Shown: in pieces, positions 42,246 through 52,073 of the stretch | How positions within the stretch are numbered: the stretch's first letter is position 1 | Layout: every line of letters begins with the position of its first letter | From: Lachnospiraceae bacterium | GTDB taxonomy: Bacteria; Bacillota; Clostridia; Lachnospirales; Lachnospiraceae | NCBI GenBank assembly: GCA_022652545.1 | Contig: JALCRM010000002.1 | Coordinates: 310,001 to 374,000 of the forward strand | Reading direction: 5' to 3' | DNA: 64,000 nt | Made by a program: the position numbers and the translations under genes | The notes under the pieces: model-generated | The model's database searches: none | What the model was told of the DNA's origin: nothing | The model's input: the letters and a program-made list of their open reading frames with translations, nothing else

Positions 42246-43862
42246 TCATTGCCCTTTGTAATCGCTGGGTGTGACGCCCGTCGCCCGCTTGAAGATGCGG
42301 CTGAAATAATTCGGATCCTGGTAGCCGACGGCAGCGCAGATCTCCTTGATGGAAAGCCTGCCCTCCGCCAGCAGCTGCCTGGCTTTCGTCATACGCAGCG
42401 TCGTAAGGTACTCGATGAAGGTGACGCCGGATTCTTCCTTGAAGAGCTTGCTGAAATAGTAGGGGCTGACGTCGACCTCGCGGGAAACGTCATCCAGGGA
42501 GATGTCGTTTCCGTAGTGTGAATCGATAAATGCGCGCGCCGTGTCCACCACGTTGTCGCTGCGCTTGGCGGTTTTTGTCGCCACGCCGCGGGTGGTCTCG
42601 GTGATGCGGCTGACGAACCAGCGGTGCAGGGAAGGCAGACTGCTGGTATTGACGATATCAAGATACTCTTCACGGTCGTTGAAGTGGTAGACGCCGAGTG
42701 CCCCCTCCTGATAGGCGAGGTGCTCGGCCCAGAGCACAAATTCCAGGGCTTTCAGACGGATACTGAGAACATGCTGCGACTGCGTTTCTTCCATCCAGGT
42801 GAAAAACTGCTCCGCCGCATCGTGCGCACGGTCGGCATCGCCGCGCTGCAGGCTGTCGAAAATGGATTTTTCGAGCTTCAGGGGATAGTCGTCATCGTAT
42901 TCGCAGGCGACGGGAAGGTCGTCTGCGTGGGAGACGGTATCCGTGCCGGCCTTCAGCGAGTTCTGCGCTTCGGCGATGGAGGATTTCATATCGTCGACAG
43001 GGTGCACGGCTCCGATTCCGACGCGGAAGGCCACGGAGGTTTTGTCCTCCAGCTGTGTGACCATCTCCTGCAGGCTGGCGATGAGCCGCGTGCGTTCGTT
43101 GTAGTCCATCTGCGGGCTGCTGTGCGGAACGAAGACAGGGATCTTGTTTGACATGATCTGTCCGATGATGGCGCGTGAACTGAATTCGCGGACGATGCCG
43201 CAGATGCGGCTGTAATAATTCTGGATGCGGATACCGGTGCCGATGGGGTTGGTCATATGCGTGCCGGCTCCGGAGGCGCCGCCCGCTTTTTCGACCAGCT
43301 CCCCGCACTCCACAAGAATGATGAATCCGTAGTCCTCGTGAATGTCGAGCAGCTCCCTGTACGGATCGCTGTTGGCGGGGTCATAGTCCTGCAGGAGAAG
43401 AGAATAGATGAAGCCGGTTTCAAGGACGGGCACCACGGTTTCCAGTTTTTCACGCGTTTTCAGGTCGCTGCTGCGTTTTTCCTTGAGCCGGTCGACCGCC
43501 TTCATGGCGCGCCCCATGGCCTCCGTAAAGACTTCGCGGTCCAGCGGCTTTGTCAGATAGTCCAGGACGCCCAGGCTGAGTGCTTCCTTGGCGTAGTCGA
43601 ACTTGTCATAGGCGGACATGATGAGGAAAACGGTGTCGGGACAGAAGCGTTTGATCTCCCGGATGGCCTCGATCCCGTTGATCCCGGGCATCTGGATGTC
43701 CATCACGGCGATGTCGGGACGGAAGTTCTCGGCAGCCTCGATCACGGCGCGGCCGGTCTTGGCGGAGCACAGTTCGCAGGCACCGCTCCATGTTTTGTCA
43801 ATGATGAAGGTCAAGGAATCGATGGCGATCCCCTCGTCGTCTGCCAGCAGGATCCTGTACAT
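42246..43862 (-). CDS. YesN-type response regulator with AraC output domain
   Basis: A 538-residue regulator. The N-terminal receiver domain has acidic residues D8/D9 and the phosphoacceptor D55 in PDIAVMDIQMPG, with K near the end of the domain in DYLTKPLD. A long middle region (about 130-430) follows, and the C-terminus is an AraC-type double helix-turn-helix (ISLDDVSREVDVSPYYFSKL and ICAAVGYQDPNYFSRIFKRA). It is last in the kinase operon, 75 bases after the kinase gene, and is expected to control the nearby sugar transporter genes. Confidence 0.92.
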   Translation of the reverse strand: MYRILLADDEGIAIDSLTFIIDKTWSGACELCSAKTGRAVIEAAENFRPDIAVMDIQMPGINGIEAIREIKRFCPDTVFLIMSAYDKFDYAKEALSLGVLDYLTKPLDREVFTEAMGRAMKAVDRLKEKRSSDLKTREKLETVVPVLETGFIYSLLLQDYDPANSDPYRELLDIHEDYGFIILVECGELVEKAGGASGAGTHMTNPIGTGIRIQNYYSRICGIVREFSSRAIIGQIMSNKIPVFVPHSSPQMDYNERTRLIASLQEMVTQLEDKTSVAFRVGIGAVHPVDDMKSSIAEAQNSLKAGTDTVSHADDLPVACEYDDDYPLKLEKSIFDSLQRGDADRAHDAAEQFFTWMEETQSQHVLSIRLKALEFVLWAEHLAYQEGALGVYHFNDREEYLDIVNTSSLPSLHRWFVSRITETTRGVATKTAKRSDNVVDTARAFIDSHYGNDISLDDVSREVDVSPYYFSKLFKEESGVTFIEYLTTLRMTKARQLLAEGRLSIKEICAAVGYQDPNYFSRIFKRATGVTPSDYKGQ

Positions 43863-43937
43863 TCTGTCTACCTCGTGTTTTTCTTTGCCCGGCAGTCATG
43901 CCCGGGCTGTGTTGACTTATCAGGTCAAAATATAGGT

Positions 43938-45461
43938 TCAGGCCTGCGGTACCGGTATATACAGCAGGACTTCCGTACCTTTGTCTTCCCCCGCGCTCGT
44001 GATATCGAAGACGCAGTCCCGGTCATAATACAGGTGCATCCTGCTGATGACGTTGGCGAGGCCGACACCGTTGGTCTCGTCGCCTCTTACGGCGGGCTGC
44101 AGAGTGCCGGCCAGGAGATCCTCGATCTGCTTCTGCGTCATGCCGCGGCCGTTGTCGCGCACGGACACGGTGATGAGATCGCCGGACCGGTAGACGGAAA
44201 GAATGATCTTTGCCGGCCTCGGGATGTCACGCACGCCGTGGTTGATCGCATTTTCAATGAGGGGCTGCAGGATCATGCTCGGCACGGAGACATTCACGAG
44301 ATCCTCGTCGACGAGCTTCTCATAGCCGATCTCCCCGGAAAACCGCACGTTGATGATATAGATGTAATGGTCGACGAGCGCGATCTCTTCGGCCAGCGTG
44401 GAGACCTGTTTTTCCCTGTTCGTCTTGGTGCGGAAGAAGGCGGCCACGTTCTGCAGATAGCGGTAGGTGCTGTCGGCTCCCTCCATCATGGACAGCTGCA
44501 CGCCGGCGTTCAGCGTGTTGAAAAGGAAGTGGGGGTTGATCTGGGCCTGCAGGTACTTGAGCTGCGCTTCCTTCAGCGAGGCGTCCATGCGCAGTTCCTT
44601 TTCCTTCATGCTGTTTTCCAGTTCCATGGAGGAACGCAGTTTTTCGATGTAGCCGCGGATGCTGACGACCATCTTGTTGAAGGCGGCGGACACGATGCCG
44701 ATCTCGTCGTTGTGTTTTATCTCCAGTTCAGGCACGTCAAAATCGCCTGCGCTGATGCGGTTGGCGTTGGAAGCGAGATCCGTCAGCGGGTCCGTGATCG
44801 ACTTTGTGAGGAGCAGCGTGATCGTCAGGTTGGTGATCGTGACGGCGATCAGCAGCAGGAAAGTGATGATCTCCAGCGTGCGGAAGGATTCGCGCAGCGC
44901 CGTATAGTTGTCCGTATTCAGACGGAACTGTGTATTGTTCAGGCTGTAGATGTATGTGTCGAGGTAGCCGTAGAGCGCCGTGGCCGTATCGTAGGAAGCC
45001 TTGTATTTCTGGATGTTGCGTCCGCGCTTGGCGGTCAGCGTGCTCTCGGCGGTCTCGAGATAAGTGCCGGAGATCGCGCGGATATCGGCTGCCATCATGC
45101 GTGCATGCTCATCCCCGCCCGTGACGGACAGCTGGCCCAGCAGGTTCGAGTAGTTTTCTTCCGCCGTGTAGTAAGTCTGGAGGGATTCCGAGCTCCTCGT
45201 GGACAGAAAGTCTGTCATGGAGGACTGCACCTTTTCCAGCGAATCGGACAGGCTGCCGATCTGGACGTTCGAGAGGTAGACCTCATCGATCTTGGAGATG
45301 GCCCGGTTGATATTGACGAACAGGAAAACATTCACGATGAAGATGAGCAGTGTCGTGAAGAGAAACGTCAGGGTCAGTTTCTGCTGCAGCGACAGGGAGG
45401 CGATGCGGTTGTGCAGGTCGCTCCTGTGATGCCGGCCCGGGCGGAGGAAGGACAGCTTCAT
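43938..45461 (-). CDS. YesM-type sensor histidine kinase
   Basis: A 507-residue membrane kinase. Two transmembrane helices (about 30-52 and 190-215) bracket an extracytoplasmic sensor region; a HAMP segment follows (TKSITDPLTDLASNANRIS). The phosphoacceptor is H311 in QINPHFLFNT, the HisKA_7TM/His_kinase type. ATP-binding motifs are the N-box ENAINHGV, DNGRGM and GVGLANV. It pairs with the YesN-type regulator downstream and overlaps the upstream binding protein gene by four bases, so the three form one sensing operon. Confidence 0.92.
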   Translation of the reverse strand: MKLSFLRPGRHHRSDLHNRIASLSLQQKLTLTFLFTTLLIFIVNVFLFVNINRAISKIDEVYLSNVQIGSLSDSLEKVQSSMTDFLSTRSSESLQTYYTAEENYSNLLGQLSVTGGDEHARMMAADIRAISGTYLETAESTLTAKRGRNIQKYKASYDTATALYGYLDTYIYSLNNTQFRLNTDNYTALRESFRTLEIITFLLLIAVTITNLTITLLLTKSITDPLTDLASNANRISAGDFDVPELEIKHNDEIGIVSAAFNKMVVSIRGYIEKLRSSMELENSMKEKELRMDASLKEAQLKYLQAQINPHFLFNTLNAGVQLSMMEGADSTYRYLQNVAAFFRTKTNREKQVSTLAEEIALVDHYIYIINVRFSGEIGYEKLVDEDLVNVSVPSMILQPLIENAINHGVRDIPRPAKIILSVYRSGDLITVSVRDNGRGMTQKQIEDLLAGTLQPAVRGDETNGVGLANVISRMHLYYDRDCVFDITSAGEDKGTEVLLYIPVPQA

Positions 45462-46558
45462 GGCGTGCCTCCTTCCCCGGCAGAGGCGCCGGAAGCAGCA
45501 GTGTCGGCCTCCTCCAGGTACTGTGCCACGTCGGTAGAATCGATCGTCTGCACGTCGATCGATACGAACTCATTGACAAAACCGGAGGCAAAGTATTCGT
45601 TCAGGCAGTCCGTGCTGTCGGCTCCGATCTGGGCGGTATCGATTGTAAGTGTGGCGGGGATCACCTGCCTGTCAATGGCATCGAGGATGGTGCTGTTGCT
45701 GTAGTAGCCGAAGATGCTGACCGCACCCACGCGGTTGTTGTCCACGATGGCCTGACAGGCGGCCGTAGTGTCGGTCTCGTCGAGGCATACGAGGATGTCC
45801 GGCAGGGAGTCGCCGGCAAAAAGATCCGAAATGGATTCCTCCGCGGAGAACATGGTGCCGTTGCCGACGGCCATGGTCTTCAGGTCGAGGCGCTGGAGGA
45901 GCCCCGCGCTGTCCAGATAGTCCCGGATCCCGGAGTAGATGATGTTCTGACTTTTACTCTGCTCGTTGGGGCTCATGAGCACAAGGACACTGGCAGTGTC
46001 TGAGGCGGAGGCGTTCTTTTCGAGCAGCGCGCCGTAGGTCTGCCCAAGCGTATAATAGGAGATACCTACGTAGGCTTTGCGGGCGCTGCCGATGCAGTCG
46101 GCACCGACGCAGACGACGGGAATACCGGCCTGATCGGCATTATAGATCTGTTCGGTCATTTCCTCGGTGTCATCTGCAGAGACAATGATGCCGTCGACCC
46201 TGGCGGCAATGGCGATCTTCATGAGGTCGATCTTGCTGTAGGAGACATCCAGTGTGGAGCCGAGGAACTCGACGTAGTTGCCGGTGCTTTTTCCTTCTTC
46301 CTGCGCGGCTTCAAAGACTTTTTCGTCGAAGGAATTTGTTTTGTCACCGATAAAGGCATAATGATGCGTGTAGGTGCCCGGTTCCGGCGCTGCGGCTGTG
46401 AGCCCGCGGATGCGGGTCTCAAAGAGGATAATGCAGACAGCGGTTACCGCGAGCAGCACCAGCAGCAGGAACGCAATTGCAAGAGTGAGCCGGTATGGCT
46501 TATGATGAAGGCGTCGCTTATCCGGTTGTTTTTGTGAGTTCTGCGTAAGTTCCGACAT
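45458..46558 (-). CDS. Membrane-anchored periplasmic-binding-type sugar sensor protein
   Basis: A 366-residue protein with a short basic N-terminus and one transmembrane helix (LTLAIAFLLLVLLAVTAVCI) instead of a lipobox, then a Peripla_BP_4-type sugar-binding fold with DGIIVSADDTEEMTEQI and GIPVVCVGADCI. Its stop overlaps the kinase start by four bases. In such operons the binding protein presents its ligand to the kinase. A TATAAT (46568-46573 on the minus strand) lies only nine bases before the ATG, so the transcript may be nearly leaderless, or the true promoter is further up. No good ribosome binding site is visible. Confidence 0.82.
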   Translation of the reverse strand: MSELTQNSQKQPDKRRLHHKPYRLTLAIAFLLLVLLAVTAVCIILFETRIRGLTAAAPEPGTYTHHYAFIGDKTNSFDEKVFEAAQEEGKSTGNYVEFLGSTLDVSYSKIDLMKIAIAARVDGIIVSADDTEEMTEQIYNADQAGIPVVCVGADCIGSARKAYVGISYYTLGQTYGALLEKNASASDTASVLVLMSPNEQSKSQNIIYSGIRDYLDSAGLLQRLDLKTMAVGNGTMFSAEESISDLFAGDSLPDILVCLDETDTTAACQAIVDNNRVGAVSIFGYYSNSTILDAIDRQVIPATLTIDTAQIGADSTDCLNEYFASGFVNEFVSIDVQTIDSTDVAQYLEEADTAASGASAGEGGTP

Positions 46559-46637
46559 AGTAATTTCATTATAAGACAGATAAGGCAAGAAAACAGCAGC
46601 GGAAATCGAGGCACGCTGACGGGAACGGAAGGAAGAT

Positions 46638-47699
46638 ATGACAGGCCGAAGAGGATGGAAGCATATTGCAGTGATACTGTCAGTGATCTCGTTCTCACTC
46701 CTTGTGCTGGGAGGCTGCGGACATGCGGCAGCTGATCCGGAAGCCGCGGAAAGCGGGAAGAGCACCGGCGACGGCGCGCCGAAGATCGGTATCGTATTCG
46801 ATTCTTTTGTCATTGAGCGCTGGGAGAGAGACAGGGATGTCTTCAATTCCACGGCCAAAGAACTGGGCGCCGATGTGATCGTGCAGAATGCGAACGGCGA
46901 CGCCGCCGTGCAGGCGGGGATGATCGACCATCTGACGGAAAGCGGCGTAAAGGTGATCGTCGTTGTGGCAACCGACGGAAACAAACTCACGGAATGTGTC
47001 AGCAGGGCACATCGCGCGGGTATCAAGGTGATCTCCTATGACCGTCTGGTGAACAATGCGGATACGGATCTGTATATTTCCTTTGACAACGGGGCTGTAG
47101 GCCGGTATATGGCGGAGGTCATCAACGATGCGCTGCCGGACGGAGGCAACTATATCAAAGTGAACGGTCCTTCCACGGATTACAATGTAACGCTGGTCAA
47201 CCGGGGGTTCGATGCCGCGATCAACAGCAATATCACGCTTATCGACCAGGCGCAGTGCGCGGCCTGGAACGACGAGGAAGCATTCAAATTCCTGACAGCC
47301 CGCCCGAATGACATCACCAACGCGGATGCGATCATGTGCGGCAACGATTCGCTGGCAGGCCAGGTGGTTCGCGCACTGGCGGAAAGAAAGCGTGCCGGGA
47401 GCGTGGTCGTGACCGGTCAGGACGCGGATCTTGAGGCCTGTCAGAGGATCGTCGACGGTACACAGCAGATGACGGTCTACAAGCCGATCGACGAGCTTGC
47501 CTCGAGGGCTGCCCGGATAGCGGTGCAGATGGCGGAGGGAAAGACAGCGGATGTTACGGAGACCATCAATGACGGCACCTACGACATCCCTTACGTGAGC
47601 ATCGCCCCGGTCAAGGTGACCAGGGAAAATCTTGACAAAGTCATCATAGACAGCGGCTTCCATCTGAAGGAAGACGTATATCTGCACGCCGGATACTGA
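46638..47699 (+). CDS. XylF-like sugar-binding lipoprotein
   Basis: A 353-residue lipoprotein (lipobox LGGC, C27) with a Peripla_BP_4 fold like D-xylose-binding proteins: RWERDRDVFNSTAKELGADV, VISYDRLVNNADTDLYISFDN and VVVTGQDADLEACQRI. GGAAGGAAG precedes the ATG. It is divergent from the sensor operon and upstream of a second, related binding protein and its transporter. It may feed ligand to the same importer or act in sensing; no separate permease is next to it. Confidence 0.88.
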   Translation: MTGRRGWKHIAVILSVISFSLLVLGGCGHAAADPEAAESGKSTGDGAPKIGIVFDSFVIERWERDRDVFNSTAKELGADVIVQNANGDAAVQAGMIDHLTESGVKVIVVVATDGNKLTECVSRAHRAGIKVISYDRLVNNADTDLYISFDNGAVGRYMAEVINDALPDGGNYIKVNGPSTDYNVTLVNRGFDAAINSNITLIDQAQCAAWNDEEAFKFLTARPNDITNADAIMCGNDSLAGQVVRALAERKRAGSVVVTGQDADLEACQRIVDGTQQMTVYKPIDELASRAARIAVQMAEGKTADVTETINDGTYDIPYVSIAPVKVTRENLDKVIIDSGFHLKEDVYLHAGY

Positions 47700-47809
47700 G
47701 AAGCTCATCGGCTTTGCAGCGCCTTCTGCGCGAAATGCATCAGGATATTTTAGCAATTTCGGCAATTCTGAGTTAAAAAAATCCTATTCTGTTAAACCGA
47801 CCCGGATAA

Positions 47810-47838
47810 AATTGGCAATGTGACGGTAAATGCCAATT
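47810..47838. promoter_or_regulatory. Inverted repeat, probable regulator site upstream of the sugar importer
   Basis: AATTGGCA (47810-47817) and TGCCAATT (47831-47838) form a perfect inverted repeat with a 13-base spacer, and A/T-rich flanks extend the symmetry. TTGGCA with a 17-base spacer to AATTAT could also serve as a weak promoter. It lies 104 bases before the ChvE-like gene and is a candidate site for the YesN-type regulator. Confidence 0.6.
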
Positions 47839-47941
47839 ATTTCATATTTTGCCTGTGCAAATTGTATGGTAACATTTCTGACATAAAGCGGGGCGATGAG
47901 TTCCGCGAAACCGTCAACAGAGCATAGGGAGGTTTAAAAGT

Positions 47942-49129
47942 ATGAAGAAACAGGTTATCAGTACATTGCTTGTAGGCGCCATGGCAGTAGGCATGCTCGC
48001 AGGCTGCGGCGATTCCACATCCACAGGCGCGGCAGCTACATCGGCGGCAGCAGCGGCCAGCAGCGCAGCACCGGCGGCAGCTACATCAGCGGCAGCGGCA
48101 GCTACGTCGGCGGCAGCGGCAGCAACTTCCGCAGCAGCGGCAGCGGCAGGCACCGGGACCGTAGGCGTCGCAATGCCTACAAAGGACCTTCAGAGATGGA
48201 ATCAGGATGGTTCCAACATGAAGGATCAGCTGGAAGCAGCCGGCTACACGGTCGACCTTCAGTATGCAAATAACGATGTTTCCACGCAGGTTTCCCAGAT
48301 CGAGAACATGGTTGCCAACGGCGACCAGATCCTCGTCATCGCTTCGATCGACGGCTCTTCCCTGGGCACGGTCCTGGCAGAAGCAAAAGCAAAGAACATC
48401 CCCGTCATCGCTTATGACCGTCTGATCATGCAGACCGATGCGGTTTCCTATTACGCAACCTTCGATAACTACAAGGTCGGCACTATCCAGGGCCAGTACA
48501 TCGAAGATCAGCTCGGACTGAAAGACGGCAAGGGTCCCTTCAACATCGAGATCTTCACCGGTGACCCGGCCGATAACAACGCACAGTTCTTCTATAACGG
48601 CGCTATGGATGTGCTGAAGCCTTACATCACCTCCGGCAAGCTCGTTGTAAAGTCCGGCCAGACCGAGTTCGCGGATGTCGCAACGGCCAACTGGTCCACT
48701 GAGACTGCACAGAGCCGTATGGAGAATATCATTTCTTCCTATTACAGCGACGGCACTACCCTCGATGCGGTGCTCTGCTCGAACGACTCCACTGCTCTGG
48801 GCGTTGAGAACGCACTCAGCGGAGCTTACAACGGAACATGGCCCGTCATCACCGGTCAGGACTGCGATATGGCCAACGTCAAGAACATGATCGCCGGCAA
48901 GCAGTCGATGTCCGTCTTCAAGGATACACGTGAACTGGCAAAACAGGTTGTCAAGATGGTCGGCCAGGTTCTTACCGGAGCTACAGTCGATGTCAACAAC
49001 ACCAAGGATTATGACAACGGCACGGGCGTTATCCCGACCTACCTCTGCGATCCTGTTTTCGCTGACAAGGACAATTACAAGACTCTTCTGATCGATTCCG
49101 GATACTATACCGAAGCTGATCTTCAGTAA
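47942..49129 (+). CDS. chvE: Multiple-monosaccharide ABC transporter substrate-binding lipoprotein (ChvE-like)
   Basis: A 395-residue lipoprotein (lipobox LAGC, C22) with a long Ala/Thr/Ser repeat spacer (about 25-68) followed by a Peripla_BP_4 fold: VGVAMPTKDLQRWNQDG, VIAYDRLIMQTDAVSYYATFDN and VITGQDCDMANVKNMIAG. This closely resembles the binding protein of MmsAB/GguAB-type importers for several aldose sugars. GGAGG precedes the ATG. It is the first gene of the transporter operon and is expected to be highly expressed. Confidence 0.88.
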   Translation: MKKQVISTLLVGAMAVGMLAGCGDSTSTGAAATSAAAAASSAAPAAATSAAAAATSAAAAATSAAAAAAGTGTVGVAMPTKDLQRWNQDGSNMKDQLEAAGYTVDLQYANNDVSTQVSQIENMVANGDQILVIASIDGSSLGTVLAEAKAKNIPVIAYDRLIMQTDAVSYYATFDNYKVGTIQGQYIEDQLGLKDGKGPFNIEIFTGDPADNNAQFFYNGAMDVLKPYITSGKLVVKSGQTEFADVATANWSTETAQSRMENIISSYYSDGTTLDAVLCSNDSTALGVENALSGAYNGTWPVITGQDCDMANVKNMIAGKQSMSVFKDTRELAKQVVKMVGQVLTGATVDVNNTKDYDNGTGVIPTYLCDPVFADKDNYKTLLIDSGYYTEADLQ

Positions 49130-49223
49130 GTCAGAGACTGCCGCAAGGCAGTAAGCTGGGATGGGCGGGCTGCTTTCACGGTCCGCCCGTTCCTTTATGA
49201 AAGAGCGAGGGAGGCAAAACAAG

Positions 49224-50765
49224 GTGGCCAAAAATCTACTTGAAATGAAACATATCACCAAGATCTTCCCCGGCGTCAAGGCTCTGGATGATGTCAATTT
49301 CGTGGTGGAGCAGGGCGAGATCCACGCTCTGGTCGGTGAGAACGGCGCGGGCAAGTCCACGCTTATGAACGTGCTCAGCGGCATCTATCCGTACGGCACC
49401 TATGAAGGAGATATCGTCTACGACGGTGAAGTACAGAAATTCACTAACATCAGGGACTCCGAGAAGAAGGGCATTGTCATCATTCACCAGGAACTTGCAC
49501 TGATCCCGGAAATGACGATCGCGGAAAACATGTTCCTGGGTGTTGAACGCGGTCAGAAATTCAACATTGACTGGGACGAAACGTATGCACTGGCAAGCAA
49601 ATACCTGAAGCAGGTAGGCCTGAAGGACTCGCCCCATACGATGATCAAGGATATCGGGACCGGCAAGCAGCAGCTGGTCGAGATCGCCAAGGCACTGGCC
49701 AAGAATGCAAAGCTGCTCATACTGGATGAACCTACGTCCTCGCTGAACGAGGATGACTCAAAAGCGCTGCTGGACCTCCTGCTTTCCTTCAAGAAACAGG
49801 GGCTTACTTCGATCATTATCTCGCACAAGATCAGCGAGATCTCATACTGTGCGGACACGATCACGATCCTGCGCGACGGTGCGACGATCGAGTCGCTCAC
49901 CAAGGGCAAGGATGATATCACGGATGACCGCATCATACAGGGCATGGTCGGCCGGAAGATGACAGACCGCTTCCCGAAGCGTCCTGCGGACCGCAGGATC
50001 GGCGATGTCGCACTGGAAGTGCGCGGCTGGACGACGCACCATCCCGTCTATACCGAGAAGAAGGTAGTGGACAACGTCTCCTTCAATGTGCGCAAGGGTG
50101 AAGTCGTCGGGATCGCAGGCCTGATGGGCGCAGGAAGAACCGAGCTGATGATGAGCGTGTTCGGACACTCCTACGGCGCGAACACCACCGGCGAACTCTA
50201 TATCAACGGGCAGAAATGTGTTTTGAATACTCCTCTGGAAGCCATTCAGCACAAACTCGCCTACGTAACGGAAGACCGCAAGGGCAACGGACTGATCCTT
50301 TCCAACCCGATCTCGGTGAACACCACACTGGCCAATCTTTCGGATGTCAGCAACAAATTCGGCGTGATCGATATCGACAAGGAAGTCAATGTCGCCAAGG
50401 AATATGTGAAGAAACTCAAGACCAAATGTCCGGGTGTCATGCAGAATGTCGGCAATCTTTCGGGCGGCAACCAGCAGAAGGTACTGCTTGCGAAATGGAT
50501 GTTCGCCAACCCCGATATCCTGATCCTCGACGAGCCGACAAGAGGCATAGACGTCGGTGCAAAGTACGAGATCTACTGCATCATCAATGACCTGGTCTCA
50601 GAAGGAAAATCCGTGATCATGGTCTCCTCGGAACTGCCCGAGGTGCTCGGTATGAGCGACCGTATCTACATCATGAACGAAGGCCATATGGTGGGTGAAG
50701 TCAAGGCTTCGGAAGCTACGCAGGAAAGCATCATGGGCACGATCCTGCACACCAAGAGCTATTGA
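49224..50765 (+). CDS. mmsA: Multiple-monosaccharide ABC transporter ATP-binding protein
   Basis: A 513-residue double ATPase of the sugar-importer type. The first half has Walker A GENGAGKS and signature IGTGKQQLVEIAKA; the second has GLMGAGRTE in place of a full Walker A and NLSGGNQQKVLLAKW, the usual asymmetry. The start is set at GTG 49224, with GAGGGAGG nine bases upstream, giving the usual family length; ATG at 49197 or 49161 would add an unusual leader. It sits between the binding protein and permease genes. Confidence 0.9.
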   Translation: MAKNLLEMKHITKIFPGVKALDDVNFVVEQGEIHALVGENGAGKSTLMNVLSGIYPYGTYEGDIVYDGEVQKFTNIRDSEKKGIVIIHQELALIPEMTIAENMFLGVERGQKFNIDWDETYALASKYLKQVGLKDSPHTMIKDIGTGKQQLVEIAKALAKNAKLLILDEPTSSLNEDDSKALLDLLLSFKKQGLTSIIISHKISEISYCADTITILRDGATIESLTKGKDDITDDRIIQGMVGRKMTDRFPKRPADRRIGDVALEVRGWTTHHPVYTEKKVVDNVSFNVRKGEVVGIAGLMGAGRTELMMSVFGHSYGANTTGELYINGQKCVLNTPLEAIQHKLAYVTEDRKGNGLILSNPISVNTTLANLSDVSNKFGVIDIDKEVNVAKEYVKKLKTKCPGVMQNVGNLSGGNQQKVLLAKWMFANPDILILDEPTRGIDVGAKYEIYCIINDLVSEGKSVIMVSSELPEVLGMSDRIYIMNEGHMVGEVKASEATQESIMGTILHTKSY

Positions 50766-50793
50766 GTCCGTCATCTTACATCGGAGGTTAACT

Positions 50794-51948
50794 ATGAAAC
50801 TCAAAACAGAATTGTCAAAATATGTGATGGTCATAGCGACAGTGCTCGTTATCCTTTTCTTCACCATCGCGACGGGCGGGAAGCTCCTCTTTGCCCAGAA
50901 CATCAATAACCTGATCGCACAGAACGCATACGTGTTCGTGCTGGCGACAGGCATGCTGCTCTGCATCCTGACAGGCGGCAACATCGACCTGAGCGTCGGC
51001 TCCATCGTCTGCCTCGTCGGTGCCATCGGCGCGACAATGATGGTCCAGAATAATGTACCGATGGGCATATCCATTGTGGTCATGCTGCTGTCCGGCCTCC
51101 TGATCGGTGTGTGGCAGGGCTTCCTGATCGCCTATATCAAGGTCCCGCCCTTCATCTGCACACTGGCCGGCATGCTTACCTGGAGAGGTCTTTCGAACGT
51201 CGTTCTGCAGGGCCTGACGATCTCCCCCATGCCCGATAAGTTCCTCAACATGTTCAACAGCTACGTAGGCGACATCATTCCCGCCACGGCGAATGTCAAC
51301 GAGACCGCTACGGTAGTCGGCATCGTCATCTGCCTGTTCATCATCCTCTACAAGCTCAAAGCCAGGGCGGATCGCACCAAGAAGGGCTACGAGAATCCGG
51401 CTCTCCGCGACGAGGTCATTACCGATGTGATCCTGATCGCGGTGATCATGTTCTTTATGATCAAGCTGTCCCTCTACAAAGGCATTCCGGTCATCCTCAT
51501 CTGGGTGGCAGTGATCGTCGCAATTTACGGTTACATTACCAGCAAGACCACGATCGGCCGTCATCTGTATGCAGTCGGCGGCAACCAGAAGGCCACGAGG
51601 CTTTCCGGTATCGACACCAAGAAAGTTTTCTTCTTTGCCTACGCCAATGTGGCTTTCCTTTCCGGCGTGACTGCCATGATCGTCATGGCCCGTCTGAATT
51701 CCGCGAACCCCACGGCAGGTACGAACTATGAAATGGACGCCATCGGCTCCTGCTTCATCGGCGGTGCTTCCGCATACGGCGGATCCGGTTCGGTCGGCGG
51801 CGTCATGATCGGTGCTATTCTGATGGGTGTCCTGAACCTGGGCATGTCCATCATGGGTGTCGATGCCAACTGGCAGAAGGTCGTCAAAGGCGGTGTCCTG
51901 CTTGCAGCAGTCGTCTTCGACGTCGTTTCCAAGAAGAAACAGGATTGA
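50794..51948 (+). CDS. mmsB: Multiple-monosaccharide ABC transporter permease
   Basis: A 384-residue permease of the BPD_transp_2 type with about ten transmembrane helices; family patterns are CILTGGNIDLSVGSIV and AVGGNQKATRLSGID with SCFIGGASAYGGSGSVGG. The start at 50794 follows GGAGG; the upstream in-frame extension overlaps the ATPase gene. It closes the transporter operon and is followed by a terminator. Confidence 0.92.
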   Translation: MKLKTELSKYVMVIATVLVILFFTIATGGKLLFAQNINNLIAQNAYVFVLATGMLLCILTGGNIDLSVGSIVCLVGAIGATMMVQNNVPMGISIVVMLLSGLLIGVWQGFLIAYIKVPPFICTLAGMLTWRGLSNVVLQGLTISPMPDKFLNMFNSYVGDIIPATANVNETATVVGIVICLFIILYKLKARADRTKKGYENPALRDEVITDVILIAVIMFFMIKLSLYKGIPVILIWVAVIVAIYGYITSKTTIGRHLYAVGGNQKATRLSGIDTKKVFFFAYANVAFLSGVTAMIVMARLNSANPTAGTNYEMDAIGSCFIGGASAYGGSGSVGGVMIGAILMGVLNLGMSIMGVDANWQKVVKGGVLLAAVVFDVVSKKKQD

Positions 51949-52001
51949 TACTGACAGGTACCGGCGCTGAACGGTACGACTGAAAAAGATATCGGTTCCG
52001 C

Positions 52002-52036
52002 GGCCCCTGTGCAGCACTGCTGCCAGGGGCCTTTTT
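52002..52036 (+). terminator. Rho-independent terminator after mmsB
   Basis: GGCCCCTG (52002-52009) pairs with CAGGGGCC (52024-52031), followed by TTTTT. Confidence 0.92.
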
Positions 52037-52073
52037 CTGCCCTTCCGGGAGTGCCGCCGCCATCTGCCGCGCC

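Noticed and set aside
43257-45704. Open frame of about 815 residues on the plus strand across the kinase and regulator genes
   Set aside because: Both minus-strand genes have complete recognised domains; the plus-strand translation is an antisense artefact.
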